Assembly (NCBI RefSeq): GCF_002837275.1
Contig: NZ_NXIF01000015.1
Coordinates: forward strand, 1-57,577
Length of the DNA stretch: 57,577 nucleotides
Direction: 5' to 3'
From: Malaciobacter halophilus
Lineage (GTDB): Bacteria > Campylobacterota > Campylobacteria > Campylobacterales > Arcobacteraceae
The translations under genes were made by a program, and so were the position numbers. The notes under the pieces were generated by a model. That model made no database searches. It was not told the DNA's origin and saw only the letters and a list, made by a program, of their open reading frames with translations. Position 1 is the stretch's first letter. Each line of letters starts with the position of its first letter. Below, piece by piece: positions 7,591-16,827 of this stretch.

Positions 7591-8570
7591 TGTATAAATT
7601 AAATTTTTTATTGTATCCAAATGTGCAAAATTATCATATTACAAAAGATGACTCCCTTAATGTTTTAAGCAATAATGACACCTTTTATAGTTTAAAAAAA
7701 GAGTTTTTATTAAAATATAATTTTAATGATTTAAAAACAATAGATTTTTCAAAAGCAGGAGTTTTAGGCTTGTTTTTGGATTTGAAAGGAAAAATTGCTG
7801 TAAGTAAAGGAGAATCAGAAGCGATTATACAAGCAGCACAAGAGTATGAAAAGTTAGGTTTAGAAATAACTTGGCTTGAATTAAAAAAAGATGGAAGTGT
7901 TGATTTAAGTATTTTAGAACATAGAAAGCTTGATTATATATTTATCTCTTCTTATGTTATGGATACTTTTGTTAAAACAGAATTAAAAAATATAAAAAAG
8001 TTAAATAGTGCAAAAATTATTTCAAATTGTAGTGCTAATTTTGATGAAGTTTGTGATATTGCAATTTTTGATTGTTATAAACTTTGTGGATATACAAGTA
8101 GTGCTATAGTTTTATATAATGATGAGTTTGAAGAACAAAATATAGCAAATATAGACTCAATTGCAGTAAAACTCACATTACAAGCTTTAAAAGAGCAAAA
8201 ATTTAATACAACTAATAAAGAGATTTTTATAAAAGAGTTACAAGAAGTTTTTAAAGATGATTTATATTTTTTTGTAGATTATAAAACAACTTTAGATTAC
8301 TCTTTACACTTTGGATTAAAAGGTATTAAAGCAAGAGAACTTATAAGAACACTATCTTTATCAAATGTACTTATTACAAATGGTGAGGGCTGTTCTTTAG
8401 GTCTTTCTAAACCTTCAAGAATTATTCAAAGTATGGGTTATGATGAATTAACTAGTAGAAATGCAATCTCTTTATCATTTATTGAAGAGTATTCAAAAGA
8501 GGATATTCAAAAACTATCAAAACTTTTTTATAAGAAATATCGACAAATAAAGGTTTTAAATGAGCAATAA
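7590..8570 (+). CDS. Degenerate NifS/IscS-like cysteine desulfurase
   Basis: A 326-residue fold-type I PLP-enzyme homologue, shorter than IscS (about 400). Family landmarks are 'SKGESEAIIQAAQ' (like the TSGATExxN segment), a probable PLP lysine in 'DCYKLCGY' (Lys164), an active Cys candidate in 'TNGEGCSLG' (Cys268) and the C-terminal 'SRIIQSMGY..LTSRNAISLSF'. The usual H-x-D-A-x-Q PLP-contact segment is replaced by 'IISNCSANFDEV'. The likely role, by context, is a dedicated sulfur donor or carrier for FdhD, as IscS is in E. coli. The start is GTG at 7590 with AAAGGAGGA 7 bases upstream, overlapping the previous stop. Confidence 0.75.
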   Translation: MYKLNFLLYPNVQNYHITKDDSLNVLSNNDTFYSLKKEFLLKYNFNDLKTIDFSKAGVLGLFLDLKGKIAVSKGESEAIIQAAQEYEKLGLEITWLELKKDGSVDLSILEHRKLDYIFISSYVMDTFVKTELKNIKKLNSAKIISNCSANFDEVCDIAIFDCYKLCGYTSSAIVLYNDEFEEQNIANIDSIAVKLTLQALKEQKFNTTNKEIFIKELQEVFKDDLYFFVDYKTTLDYSLHFGLKGIKARELIRTLSLSNVLITNGEGCSLGLSKPSRIIQSMGYDELTSRNAISLSFIEEYSKEDIQKLSKLFYKKYRQIKVLNEQ

Positions 8571-9807
8571 ATTAACATATTTAGATTTTAATGAAGCAGT
8601 AAATAAAAGCTTGGAACTTGTTACTTCAACTACATTAACACAAATGGTTCCTTTATTAGAATCTTTAGGAAAAGTTGTTGCACAAGATATTATCTGTCAG
8701 AAAAATTTACCTTCATTTAACAATTCAGCAATGGATGGCTTTGCTTTTAAGTATGAAGATGCTGGAAAAACATTAAATATTAAAAGAGTAATTTATGCTG
8801 GAGATAAAGATGAAAAAGTTCAAGCAGATTTAAAAGAGGGTGAATGTTATAAGATTATGACAGGAGCACAAGTTCCAAGTGATGTTGATACAATTGTTCC
8901 AATTGAGAATTGTAAAGATGTTACAAAAGATTTAGTAACTTTACCAACTCAGATAAAAAAAGGAAGCAATTTACGATTAAAAGGTGAAGAACAAACAAAA
9001 GGTAATATTTTATTTAAAAAAGGTGAAGTAATTGACTCTTCACATATTACTTTGTTAGCTTCTCAAGGGATTGTAATGGTTGAAGTTTTTAAAGATATTT
9101 CAATTGCTGTTTTATCAACAGGAGATGAATTAAAAGAGCCATGGCAAACATCTAGTGAAGACGAGATTTATAATTGTAACTCATATGCGTTGATTTCACT
9201 TCTAAAAGAAAAAGGTTTTACTGCTACATATAGTGGTGTAATTCCAGATAACCTACAAAGTTCAAAAGAGTTTATTTCTAATTTAAAAAGTTATGATGTT
9301 GTTATAACAACAGGAGGTATCTCTATGGGAGATGCTGATTTTGTTGCTCAAGCTTTTTTAGAAAATGGATTACAAACAGCATTTCATGGAGTGAATGTAA
9401 AACCAGGAAGACCAATAATGATGGGGAAAATGGGTAAAACTACTGTAATGTCACTTCCTGGGAATCCCTTGACTGCAATGGTAAATATGCATCTTTTTGC
9501 AATACCTGTATTAAAAAAGCTTCAGGGGTGTCAAAACTTTTATCATGACATAATAAAAGCAACAAATAAAAAAGAGTTCAAAACTAAGCAAGGAAGAGTA
9601 AATGTAGTACTTGGACTTTGTGAAAATGGAGGTTTTAAGGTAACAAGAGATAATAAATATGGTTCGGGGATGATTACAGCTTTATATGAAAGTAATGCAT
9701 TATTAGTAACAAATAAACAGACTGATTGTATAAAATGTAATCAAGAGGTTGGTGTTATTAAATTTAATAACAAACTATTAAATAAACAAATAGATATTTT
9801 TAATTAA
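8560..9807 (+). CDS. moeA: Molybdopterin molybdenumtransferase MoeA
   Basis: A 415-residue MoeA, which inserts molybdate (or tungstate) into adenylylated molybdopterin. Motifs seen are 'NNSAMDGFAFKYED', 'KIMTGAQVPSDVDTIVPIE', 'LRLKGEEQTKGNILFKKG', 'LSTGDEL', 'ITTGGISMGDADF' and 'MSLPGNPLTAMVNMH', covering the linker, MoaB/Mog-like domain and C-terminal beta-barrel. Its start lies within the end of the desulfurase-like gene. Its placement before tungstate and molybdate transporters suggests it may be specialised for the metal used by the formate dehydrogenases; other moe genes would be expected elsewhere. Confidence 0.93.
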   Translation: MSNKLTYLDFNEAVNKSLELVTSTTLTQMVPLLESLGKVVAQDIICQKNLPSFNNSAMDGFAFKYEDAGKTLNIKRVIYAGDKDEKVQADLKEGECYKIMTGAQVPSDVDTIVPIENCKDVTKDLVTLPTQIKKGSNLRLKGEEQTKGNILFKKGEVIDSSHITLLASQGIVMVEVFKDISIAVLSTGDELKEPWQTSSEDEIYNCNSYALISLLKEKGFTATYSGVIPDNLQSSKEFISNLKSYDVVITTGGISMGDADFVAQAFLENGLQTAFHGVNVKPGRPIMMGKMGKTTVMSLPGNPLTAMVNMHLFAIPVLKKLQGCQNFYHDIIKATNKKEFKTKQGRVNVVLGLCENGGFKVTRDNKYGSGMITALYESNALLVTNKQTDCIKCNQEVGVIKFNNKLLNKQIDIFN

Positions 9808-9838
9808 ACAATTTAATTTTTTATAAAAAGGGAAAACA

Positions 9839-10660
9839 ATGAAATTCAATAAATTAACAATGCTTTTAGCATCAGTTTCAATGGTTGTATCAACAAACTT
9901 AATGGCAAAAGATTTAATGATGGCTACAACAACAAGTACAGATAATACTGGATTATTAGACTATTTAGCACCAAAGTTTCAAAAAGAGACTGGTACTACT
10001 TTAAAATGGGTTGCAACAGGAACTGGTAAAGCTTTAAAAATGGGGAAAAATTGTGATGTAGATATTCTTTTTGTTCATGCACCAGCAAGTGAAAAAAAAT
10101 TCGTAAATAGTGGATATGGAGTTAATAGAAAACAAGTTATGTATAATGACTTTGTAATTATTGGTCCAAAATCTGACCCTGCACATGTTGATGGTATGAC
10201 TCCAAGTAAAGCTTTAGCAAAAATTAAAGAAGCGAATGCAAACTTCTTTAGTAGAGGGGATAATTCAGGAACTAATAAAAAAGAGATTAGTTTATGGAAA
10301 AAAGCTTTATCAAAGGCTCCTGAAAAAGCATCATGGTATGTTCAAACAGGTCAAGGTATGTTAAGAACTATTAACATGGCTGCTGAAAAAGATGGATATA
10401 CAATGACAGATAGAGGAACTTGGATTAAATACCAATCTCAAAAAGCTGATAAAAATAGTATGAAAATTGTTGTTGAAGGTGATAAATCGTTATTTAATCA
10501 ATATAGTGTAATTACAATTAATAAACAAAAATGCTCTAATGTAAAACCTGAATTAGCAAAACAGTTTACAAACTGGATTATTAAAGATGAAACACAAAAA
10601 TTTATTGCAGATTTTAGATTATTAGGAAAATCTTTATTTATTCCTAATGCAGATAAATAG
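9839..10660 (+). CDS. tupA: Tungstate ABC transporter substrate-binding protein TupA
   Basis: A 273-residue periplasmic binding protein with a Sec signal peptide (residues 1-23, cleavage near NLMAKD). The 'ATTTSTDNTGLLDYL' segment carries the TTTS motif diagnostic of TupA, which binds tungstate with very high selectivity. 'HAPASEKKFV', 'FFSRGDNSGTNKKE' and 'MTDRGTWI' are other family motifs. In Campylobacter jejuni TupABC supplies tungsten for formate dehydrogenase, which fits this context. It starts 31 bases after moeA. Confidence 0.94.
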   Translation: MKFNKLTMLLASVSMVVSTNLMAKDLMMATTTSTDNTGLLDYLAPKFQKETGTTLKWVATGTGKALKMGKNCDVDILFVHAPASEKKFVNSGYGVNRKQVMYNDFVIIGPKSDPAHVDGMTPSKALAKIKEANANFFSRGDNSGTNKKEISLWKKALSKAPEKASWYVQTGQGMLRTINMAAEKDGYTMTDRGTWIKYQSQKADKNSMKIVVEGDKSLFNQYSVITINKQKCSNVKPELAKQFTNWIIKDETQKFIADFRLLGKSLFIPNADK

Positions 10661-10687
10661 TAAGTTTTTACAAGGTAAGAGTATAGG

Positions 10688-11383
10688 ATGAATCTTTTTA
10701 CTGATGGCTTTAATGAAGCTTTGAAGTTACTTGCATCAGGAAATGATAGTGTATATTCTGCAATTGCAGTAACAGTTACAGTATCTTCTTGGTCACTACT
10801 TATAAGCTTAATTATTGGCCTTCCTTTAGGGTTTTTGCTAGGGTATTATAATTTCCCTGGCAAACCAGCTGTAAGAACAGTTGTAGATACACTTTTAGCA
10901 CTTCCCACAGTTGTTATAGGATTAATAGCTTATACAATGCTTTCAAGAAGTGGTGTGTTTGGTGAATTTGGCTTATTGTTTAGTCAAAAAGCGATTATAA
11001 TTGGTCAAATTGTCTTAGGTCTTCCTATAATCATTGCCTTAACGGCAACTCAAGTAGAAGCAATTGATAAAAGATTATATACCTCTTTAAAAGGTTTAGG
11101 TGCAAATTCAAAACAGATTTTAATAGCAACATTAATAGAAGCAAGATTTGGTCTTATGACAGCTGCTATGACAGCTTATGGAAGAATTGTAACTGAAATT
11201 GGTATTTCTATGATGGTTGGTGGTAATATTAAATATCATACAAGAACTATTACAACTGCTATTGCACTTGAAACTGGAAAAGGTGAGTTTATTACAGGTA
11301 TTGCTCTTGGATTAGTTCTTTTTTGTGTTGCACTAATGGTTAATATTGCTTTATCTATGCTAAAAAGGAAATGGACACAGTGA
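10688..11383 (+). CDS. tupB: Tungstate ABC transporter permease TupB
   Basis: A 231-residue inner-membrane permease with five to six hydrophobic segments and the EAA-type cytoplasmic loop 'EAIDKRLYTSLKGLGANSKQ' that contacts the ATPase. Typical TupB sequence includes 'LLALPTVVIGLIAYTMLSRSG'. Its end overlaps the ATPase gene by 13 bases, which indicates translational coupling. Confidence 0.92.
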   Translation: MNLFTDGFNEALKLLASGNDSVYSAIAVTVTVSSWSLLISLIIGLPLGFLLGYYNFPGKPAVRTVVDTLLALPTVVIGLIAYTMLSRSGVFGEFGLLFSQKAIIIGQIVLGLPIIIALTATQVEAIDKRLYTSLKGLGANSKQILIATLIEARFGLMTAAMTAYGRIVTEIGISMMVGGNIKYHTRTITTAIALETGKGEFITGIALGLVLFCVALMVNIALSMLKRKWTQ

Positions 11384-12384
11384 ATCCTTTATATGAATTA
11401 AGAAATATAGAACACTTTCATGATGAAAAAAAAGTGTTGGACATAGATAAATTAATATTAGAACAGAGTCAAATCACAGGTGTGTTTGGACCAAATGGTA
11501 GTGGTAAATCTACTCTTTTTTCTCTTTTGTCTTTTGTCAATAAAGCTACTATTGGAACAATTTTATTTAATGGAATAGATAGTAAAAAACTTGAACAAAA
11601 AATAAAAAGAGATATTGTAATTCTTCCTCAAAATCCATATCTTTTAAAACGTAGTGTTTTTGAAAATATAGCATATGGATTAAGATTAAGAAATGATACA
11701 AAAGATTTAAGACAAAGAGTTGAAACTACATTAAAACAAGTTGGTCTTGAAAGCTCTTTTAAAAATAGGAAATGGAGTCAATTATCAGGTGGAGAAGCTC
11801 AAAGAGTAGCATTAGCTGCAAGATTAATATTAAAGCCAAAAGTTTTAATATTAGATGAACCTACTTCAGGAGTTGATACAAACTCTGCTCAATTAATAAA
11901 AGAGGCTATATTTTTAGCAAAACAAAAATGGGATACAACTTTATTTATTTCAAGTCATGACCATAATTGGTTAAATCATACTTGTGATAAAAAAGTTGCA
12001 CTTTTTCAAGGTAAGTTAGTTGAAAATGGAAGTATAAATTTACTTTTTGCTCCTTGGAAAAAAGATATAAATGGAAACTTAGTAAAAGAGTTTTTATGTG
12101 GACAAAAATTAGTATTTGAAGATAGTTTATATAAAAAAAGAGACTCTATTGTAATGTTAAACTCAGAAGATATTTATTTGAATAAAAAGAGTCAAAATAG
12201 TATTAAAGCTGTAATTACTTCAATACACAAACCAACTTGTGATGAGCAAATGCAAGTTGAGTTTATAATAGGCGGTATTACTTTAAATAGTAAACTTCCA
12301 AAAGAAGAAATAGAAAAGAAAAATTTACTTCCAGGAAGTGAAGTAGATGTAACAATTGATACAAGTAAAGCTTGTTGGATTTAA
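11371..12384 (+). CDS. tupC: Tungstate ABC transporter ATP-binding protein TupC with C-terminal TOBE-like domain
   Basis: A 337-residue ABC ATPase. Walker A is GPNGSGKST, the signature LSGGEAQRVALAARL, Walker B VLILDEPTSGVD and the H-loop SSHD. After the nucleotide-binding domain (about 1-230) a C-terminal part of about 65 residues (from 'NSIKAVITSIHKP' to the end) looks like a molbindin/TOBE domain, which in ModC-type proteins binds oxyanions and can inhibit transport. That would give feedback by intracellular tungstate or molybdate; this is inference. Confidence 0.9.
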   Translation: MDTVNPLYELRNIEHFHDEKKVLDIDKLILEQSQITGVFGPNGSGKSTLFSLLSFVNKATIGTILFNGIDSKKLEQKIKRDIVILPQNPYLLKRSVFENIAYGLRLRNDTKDLRQRVETTLKQVGLESSFKNRKWSQLSGGEAQRVALAARLILKPKVLILDEPTSGVDTNSAQLIKEAIFLAKQKWDTTLFISSHDHNWLNHTCDKKVALFQGKLVENGSINLLFAPWKKDINGNLVKEFLCGQKLVFEDSLYKKRDSIVMLNSEDIYLNKKSQNSIKAVITSIHKPTCDEQMQVEFIIGGITLNSKLPKEEIEKKNLLPGSEVDVTIDTSKACWI

Positions 12385-12400
12385 AAATAAAAGGAAAAAT

Positions 12401-13360
12401 ATGAAGAAAATTTTATTATCAGCAGTACTAGCTACTGCAATGGCAGCAACATCAGCAATGGCAAAAGAGAAAATTATAGTATTTCATGCAGGAAGCTTAT
12501 CAGTTCCTTTTTCTCAAATTGAAAAAGCATTTGAAACAAAATATCCACAATATGACGTTCAAAGAGAAGCTAGTGGAAGTAGAGCAGCAGCTAGAAAAAT
12601 ATCAGAAATTGGTAGAGCAGCTGATGTTATGGCAAGTGCTGATTATAAAGTAATTGATAATTTATTGATTCCAAATCACGCAAAATTTAATGCACAATTT
12701 GCAACAAATGAGATGGCAATTGCATATACTGCAAACTCAAAATACGCAAATGAAATTAATTCAAAAAATTGGCCAGAGATTTTTTTAAGAGATGGTGTAA
12801 AAGTAGGTCACTCAAATCCAAATATGGACCCTTGTGGATATAGAAGTATTTTAGTTACTAAATTAGCTGAAGATTTTTATAAAATTCCTGATTTTTATAA
12901 TAAATTATTAGGTTATGGAAAATCATATAAAGTTGGGGAAGAGAATAAGAAAAAAGTAATTGTTAGACCAAAAGAGACTGACCTTTTAGGTTTAATTGAA
13001 GCTAATGCATATGATTATTTATATATTTATAAATCAGTTGCTAAGCAACATGGATTAAAATATATTACTTTACCTAAAGAGGTTTCTTTAAAAGATAATG
13101 AAAATGCAGATTTTTATAAAACTGCAAAATTTGATATTGATGGTAAAAAACCAGGAACATTTATTACTAAAACTGGTGCATCAATGGTATATGGAATTAC
13201 AGTAGCACAAAATAAAAAATCTCCTGCAAATAAAGAAGGTGCTATTAAATTTGTAAATTTTGTTCTATCAAGTAAAGGACAAGAGATTATGAAGAAAAAT
13301 GGTCAAGGTGTAATAAACCCACCAAAAATAACTGGCGATGCTTCTATTTTAGGGAACTAA
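12401..13360 (+). CDS. wtpA: Molybdate/tungstate-binding protein, WtpA type
   Basis: A 319-residue periplasmic binding protein with a signal peptide (MKKILLSAVLATAMAATSAMA). 'VFHAGSLSVPF', 'QREASGSRAAARKISE', 'ADVMASADYKVID' and 'HSNPNMDPCGYRS' are motifs of the WtpA/ModA2 class, which coordinates tungstate or molybdate octahedrally. The frame is open from 12356 but the ATG at 12401 has AAGGA 5 bases upstream and starts the signal peptide. It is a second oxyanion-binding protein directly after tupABC. Its stop overlaps the start of the ATPase gene (TAATG). Confidence 0.9.
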   Translation: MKKILLSAVLATAMAATSAMAKEKIIVFHAGSLSVPFSQIEKAFETKYPQYDVQREASGSRAAARKISEIGRAADVMASADYKVIDNLLIPNHAKFNAQFATNEMAIAYTANSKYANEINSKNWPEIFLRDGVKVGHSNPNMDPCGYRSILVTKLAEDFYKIPDFYNKLLGYGKSYKVGEENKKKVIVRPKETDLLGLIEANAYDYLYIYKSVAKQHGLKYITLPKEVSLKDNENADFYKTAKFDIDGKKPGTFITKTGASMVYGITVAQNKKSPANKEGAIKFVNFVLSSKGQEIMKKNGQGVINPPKITGDASILGN

Positions 13361-14346
13361 TGAGCTATTTGAAATTAGAAAATTTATCAAGTACAATAGA
13401 TAATTTTGTACTTGATAATGTAAATTTAGAGATTGAAAAAAATGAGTATTTTGTACTTTTAGGGCAAAGTGGAAGTGGTAAAACAAGACTTTTAGAAACA
13501 ATTGCTGGTTTAAATAGTAGTAGTGGAAAAATAGTATATAAAAATGAAGATATTTCACAACTTCATCCAGAGCAAAGAGATATAGGATTTGTATATCAAG
13601 AGTTTGCATTATTTCCTAATTTAAATGTAGAAGAAAATATTAAATTTGCAGCAAAATATAAAAAAATTGATAACCAAAAAGAGTTATTTGATGATTTAGT
13701 AGAATTTTTAAAACTTGGTAAACTATTAAAAAGAGAAATTGAAAACTTAAGTGGTGGTGAAAAACAAAGAGTCGCAATTGCAAGAGCACTTTTTTCAAGA
13801 CCTAAGATTTTACTTTTAGATGAACCTTTAAGTGCAATTGACCCAACTTTTAGAAACTCTATTATGAAAAGTTTAAAAGATATACATAAAAGATATGATT
13901 TAACAACTATTCATGTAACACATAACTTTAGAGAGGCTTCATATTTAGCAAATAAAATAGCAATTATTATGAATGGGAAAATTCAGCAAGTAGGTAATAG
14001 TGAAACAGTATTGAATCATCCTGAGAATATTGAAGTTGCAAAGTTTTTAGGTTTTAAAAATATCTTTCCTTCTTCTTTACTTGGATTCTCTTCTTCTTCA
14101 AAGTTTTTTTCTGTTGACCCAAATGTTATACATGTATCAAATAAAAAAAGACCAAATTGTGATTATACTTTTGAAGCAATATTAGAAGATTGTATGGGAG
14201 TAGTTGACCATTATAAACTTTTTGTAAATGTTAAAAATCATCAATTTTTTATAAAAATACTTAAAAGAGAGTACGAAGGATGCTATGCAAATGGTGGTAA
14301 TAGAGTTTTTATTGGCTTTGATAAAAAAGATATAGGATTTATTTAA
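13360..14346 (+). CDS. wtpC: Molybdate/tungstate ABC transporter ATP-binding protein
   Basis: A 328-residue ABC ATPase with Walker A GQSGSGKT, signature LSGGEKQRVAIARAL, Walker B ILLLDEPLSAID and a C-terminal extension of about 100 residues from residue 230 with weak TOBE-like character ('YTFEAILEDCMGVVDHYKLFV'). It couples by TAATG overlaps to the binding protein before and the permease after it, so the three make one importer. The wtpC name is by gene order and binding-protein type; modC would be an equally fair label. Confidence 0.85.
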   Translation: MSYLKLENLSSTIDNFVLDNVNLEIEKNEYFVLLGQSGSGKTRLLETIAGLNSSSGKIVYKNEDISQLHPEQRDIGFVYQEFALFPNLNVEENIKFAAKYKKIDNQKELFDDLVEFLKLGKLLKREIENLSGGEKQRVAIARALFSRPKILLLDEPLSAIDPTFRNSIMKSLKDIHKRYDLTTIHVTHNFREASYLANKIAIIMNGKIQQVGNSETVLNHPENIEVAKFLGFKNIFPSSLLGFSSSSKFFSVDPNVIHVSNKKRPNCDYTFEAILEDCMGVVDHYKLFVNVKNHQFFIKILKREYEGCYANGGNRVFIGFDKKDIGFI

Positions 14347-15116
14347 TGCAAAAAAAATCATTTACAATTTTACTTATTGCACTTGCATTTATAATAGTTT
14401 TCTTTTTAAGTGTTCCTATTTTAAAAATGTTTGTGGGTGTTGGAAGTGATAAATTAATTGAAACAATAAAAGATGGAGAAGTTTTAGCTTCTATTTGGCT
14501 TACTATGAAAGTTTCAGCTTGGGCAATGATATTTGTTTTAATTACAGGATTGCCACTTGCCTATATTATTGCAAGATATAACTTTCCTGGAAGAAGTTTT
14601 ATTGAATCTATTATTGATATTCCAGTTATGATTCCTCACACAGCTGCTGGTATTGCTCTTCTTACAACATTTGGGGATACTTTTTTAGGTGATTTTTTTA
14701 AATTTTTTGGAATAGAGTTTGTAGGAACTGAGTATGGAATAATGATTGCAATGATGTTTTTATCTGCTCCTTTTTTAATCAATAGTGCAAAAGATGGCTT
14801 TAGAAAAGTAGATGTAAAACTTGAAAAAGTAGCAAGAACTTTAGGTGCTAGTCCTATTTCTGTATTTTTTAGAATCACTATTCCAAATGCTAAAAAGGAT
14901 ATTATTAATGGTGCCTTAATGATGTGGAGTAGAGGGCTTGGAGAGTTTGGTGCAGTAGTGATTTTAGTTTATCATCCAATGACAACACCAGTTTTAATTT
15001 TTGATAGATTTAATAGTTATGGATTAAGTTTTTCTGCTCCTGTTGCAGCAGTTATTATAGCTTTTTCAGTTGTGGTATTTTTAGCTGTAAGATTTGTTAC
15101 TTCAAAATTAAAGTAG
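14346..15116 (+). CDS. wtpB: Molybdate/tungstate ABC transporter permease
   Basis: A 256-residue permease with about six membrane helices and the EAA loop 'VDVKLEKVARTLGASPISVFF' (near 155-175). 'LPLAYIIARYNFPGRSFIESIIDIPVMIPHTAAGIALL' style ModB/WtpB sequence is seen. It is coupled to the ATPase gene by a TAATG overlap and ends 5 bases before tonB. Confidence 0.88.
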   Translation: MQKKSFTILLIALAFIIVFFLSVPILKMFVGVGSDKLIETIKDGEVLASIWLTMKVSAWAMIFVLITGLPLAYIIARYNFPGRSFIESIIDIPVMIPHTAAGIALLTTFGDTFLGDFFKFFGIEFVGTEYGIMIAMMFLSAPFLINSAKDGFRKVDVKLEKVARTLGASPISVFFRITIPNAKKDIINGALMMWSRGLGEFGAVVILVYHPMTTPVLIFDRFNSYGLSFSAPVAAVIIAFSVVVFLAVRFVTSKLK

Positions 15117-15121
15117 TTTTA

Positions 15122-15817
15122 ATGTCTAAGATTTTTTCTTTTTGTTTAATTTTTTTAACTGTTTTTTTAACTCATGTTTTTATTATTAGTTATGAGTTTA
15201 ATAAAGATACAAAAGTAAAAATAAAAAATTTAAGTAAAGACGTTACAAATATAGATTTTGTAAAACTTGAAAAAAAACAAGAGTTTGTATCAAATAAAAT
15301 TAAACCAATAAAAGAAGAAAAGACACAAAATAGAGTTTTAAAAAAAACAGTTATACCTAAAAAAAATTTAGTCAAAAAAGAGGATATAAAAAAAGAGTTA
15401 AAAAAAGAAGAAGTAGTTAAAAATAGTAAAAAATATATAAAAAAACAAGAAGTAAATAGAAGTAAAGATAAACTTCAACAAAAAAGCTTGGTTAAAAAAC
15501 AAAAAGAGAATAGTTTAGAAAAAAAGCATATAAAACTTTATATCTCTTATGTAAGAAGTGTTGTAGAAAAAAATAAATTTTATCCAAGAATTGCAAAAGC
15601 TATGAAGCTAGAAGGTAATTGTTTAATTAAATTGAAAGTTTTAAATAGTGGAAAGATTGAAACAGTTGAGTTTGAAAAACCTACACATTATAAAGTTTTA
15701 AATAAATCAACTTTAAAGATTTTTAAGAGTATTGAAAACTTTAAAGCTTTTCCAAAAGAGATTTCAAAAAAGTATTTAACATTAAGAGTACCTATAAGCT
15801 ATAAGATAAAAGGTTAA
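15122..15817 (+). CDS. tonB: TonB-family energy transducer
   Basis: A 231-residue protein with an N-terminal membrane anchor (about residues 4-24), a periplasmic linker of about 110 residues that is extremely Lys/Glu rich rather than Pro rich, and a C-terminal TonB domain from about 145 ('YVRSVVEKNKFYPRIAKAMKLEGNCLIKLKVL', ending YLTLRVPISYKIKG). It transmits proton-motive force from ExbBD to outer-membrane receptors. No exbBD is present here. Being inside the metal operon and next to a receptor gene suggests a dedicated TonB. Confidence 0.85.
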   Translation: MSKIFSFCLIFLTVFLTHVFIISYEFNKDTKVKIKNLSKDVTNIDFVKLEKKQEFVSNKIKPIKEEKTQNRVLKKTVIPKKNLVKKEDIKKELKKEEVVKNSKKYIKKQEVNRSKDKLQQKSLVKKQKENSLEKKHIKLYISYVRSVVEKNKFYPRIAKAMKLEGNCLIKLKVLNSGKIETVEFEKPTHYKVLNKSTLKIFKSIENFKAFPKEISKKYLTLRVPISYKIKG

Positions 15818-15819
15818 AG

Positions 15820-16827
15820 ATGCAGTCAATCTATTTTAAATTATTTTTAATACTTTTATTTACTATTTTTGTATCATTAGCTCTTGGAAAATATCCAATT
15901 AGTTTTGAGCAGATGTTAAACTATTTGTATTCACTTCTAATTTCAAATAGTTTAGATGAAAGTTTACAAATGATAGATAATATTATCATGGAAATAAGAC
16001 TACCTAGAGTTATCGCTGCTATTTTAATTGGAGCATCTTATGCTGTATCTGGAGCTTCCTTTCAAGCTATGTTTATAAATCCTTTAGTCTCTCCTGGAAT
16101 ATTAGGTGTTTTATCTGGTTCTGCTTTTGGAGCAGCTTTAGCAATTGCATTTTTTGATAGTTGGTTTCTTACTCAACTTTTTTCTTTTTCTTTTGGTATT
16201 TTAGCTGTGATTTTTGCAATTTTTGTAACTATGATTTATCAAAATAGGGCAAATAATAGTTTAATTTTAATACTTGGTGGAATAATTAGTGGCTCTGCCT
16301 TTTCTACTTTATTATCAATTGTAAAGTTTACAGCTGACCCTTATGAAAAACTTCCTTCAATAGTTTATTGGTTGATGGGTAGTCTTTCATATATTGAATT
16401 AAATCAAATTATTGTTGTTTTTTTTCCTATGCTTTTTGGGATTTTAACTCTTATTATGGTTTCAAAATATTTAAACATTTTAAGTTTTTCAGAAGAAGAA
16501 GCTAAAAGCATGGGGGTAAATACAAAACTAATTAGAACTATTGTTATTATAGTTGCAACATTTATTAGTGCAATAAGTGTTTGTTTAGCTGGTATGATAG
16601 GGTGGATTGGTCTTATTATTCCTCATTTTGCAAGACTTCTAGTAGGAGCAAATAATCAAGTATTATTACCTACTTGTGCATTTTTAGGAGCAATTTTTCT
16701 ACTTATTGTAGATAATTTTTCAAGAATGATTTTAGAATTTGAAGTTCCTATTGGAATATTAACTTCTGTAATTGGAATACCAATATTTATTTTTGTTTTA
16801 AAAAGTTCTAAAAAGGCTTTACAATGA
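15820..16827 (+). CDS. FecCD/BtuC-family ABC transporter permease
   Basis: A 335-residue permease with about ten hydrophobic segments. 'IRLPRVIAAILIGASYAVSGASFQAMFINPLVSPGILGV' is the classic FecCD/BtuC signature and 'LCLAGMIGWIGLIIPHFARLLVG' the C-terminal one. This class imports siderophores, haem, cobalamin and, in the Haemophilus influenzae MolBC case, molybdate and tungstate. The surroundings favour the last, but the sequence alone does not settle the substrate. It starts 2 bases after tonB and overlaps the ATPase gene by 4. Confidence 0.9.
   Translation: MQSIYFKLFLILLFTIFVSLALGKYPISFEQMLNYLYSLLISNSLDESLQMIDNIIMEIRLPRVIAAILIGASYAVSGASFQAMFINPLVSPGILGVLSGSAFGAALAIAFFDSWFLTQLFSFSFGILAVIFAIFVTMIYQNRANNSLILILGGIISGSAFSTLLSIVKFTADPYEKLPSIVYWLMGSLSYIELNQIIVVFFPMLFGILTLIMVSKYLNILSFSEEEAKSMGVNTKLIRTIVIIVATFISAISVCLAGMIGWIGLIIPHFARLLVGANNQVLLPTCAFLGAIFLLIVDNFSRMILEFEVPIGILTSVIGIPIFIFVLKSSKKALQ

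Noticed and set aside
15122-15817. Low-complexity Lys/Glu open frame (spurious gene)
   Set aside because: The membrane anchor and a clear TonB C-terminal domain frame the charged linker, so it is a real tonB despite its composition.
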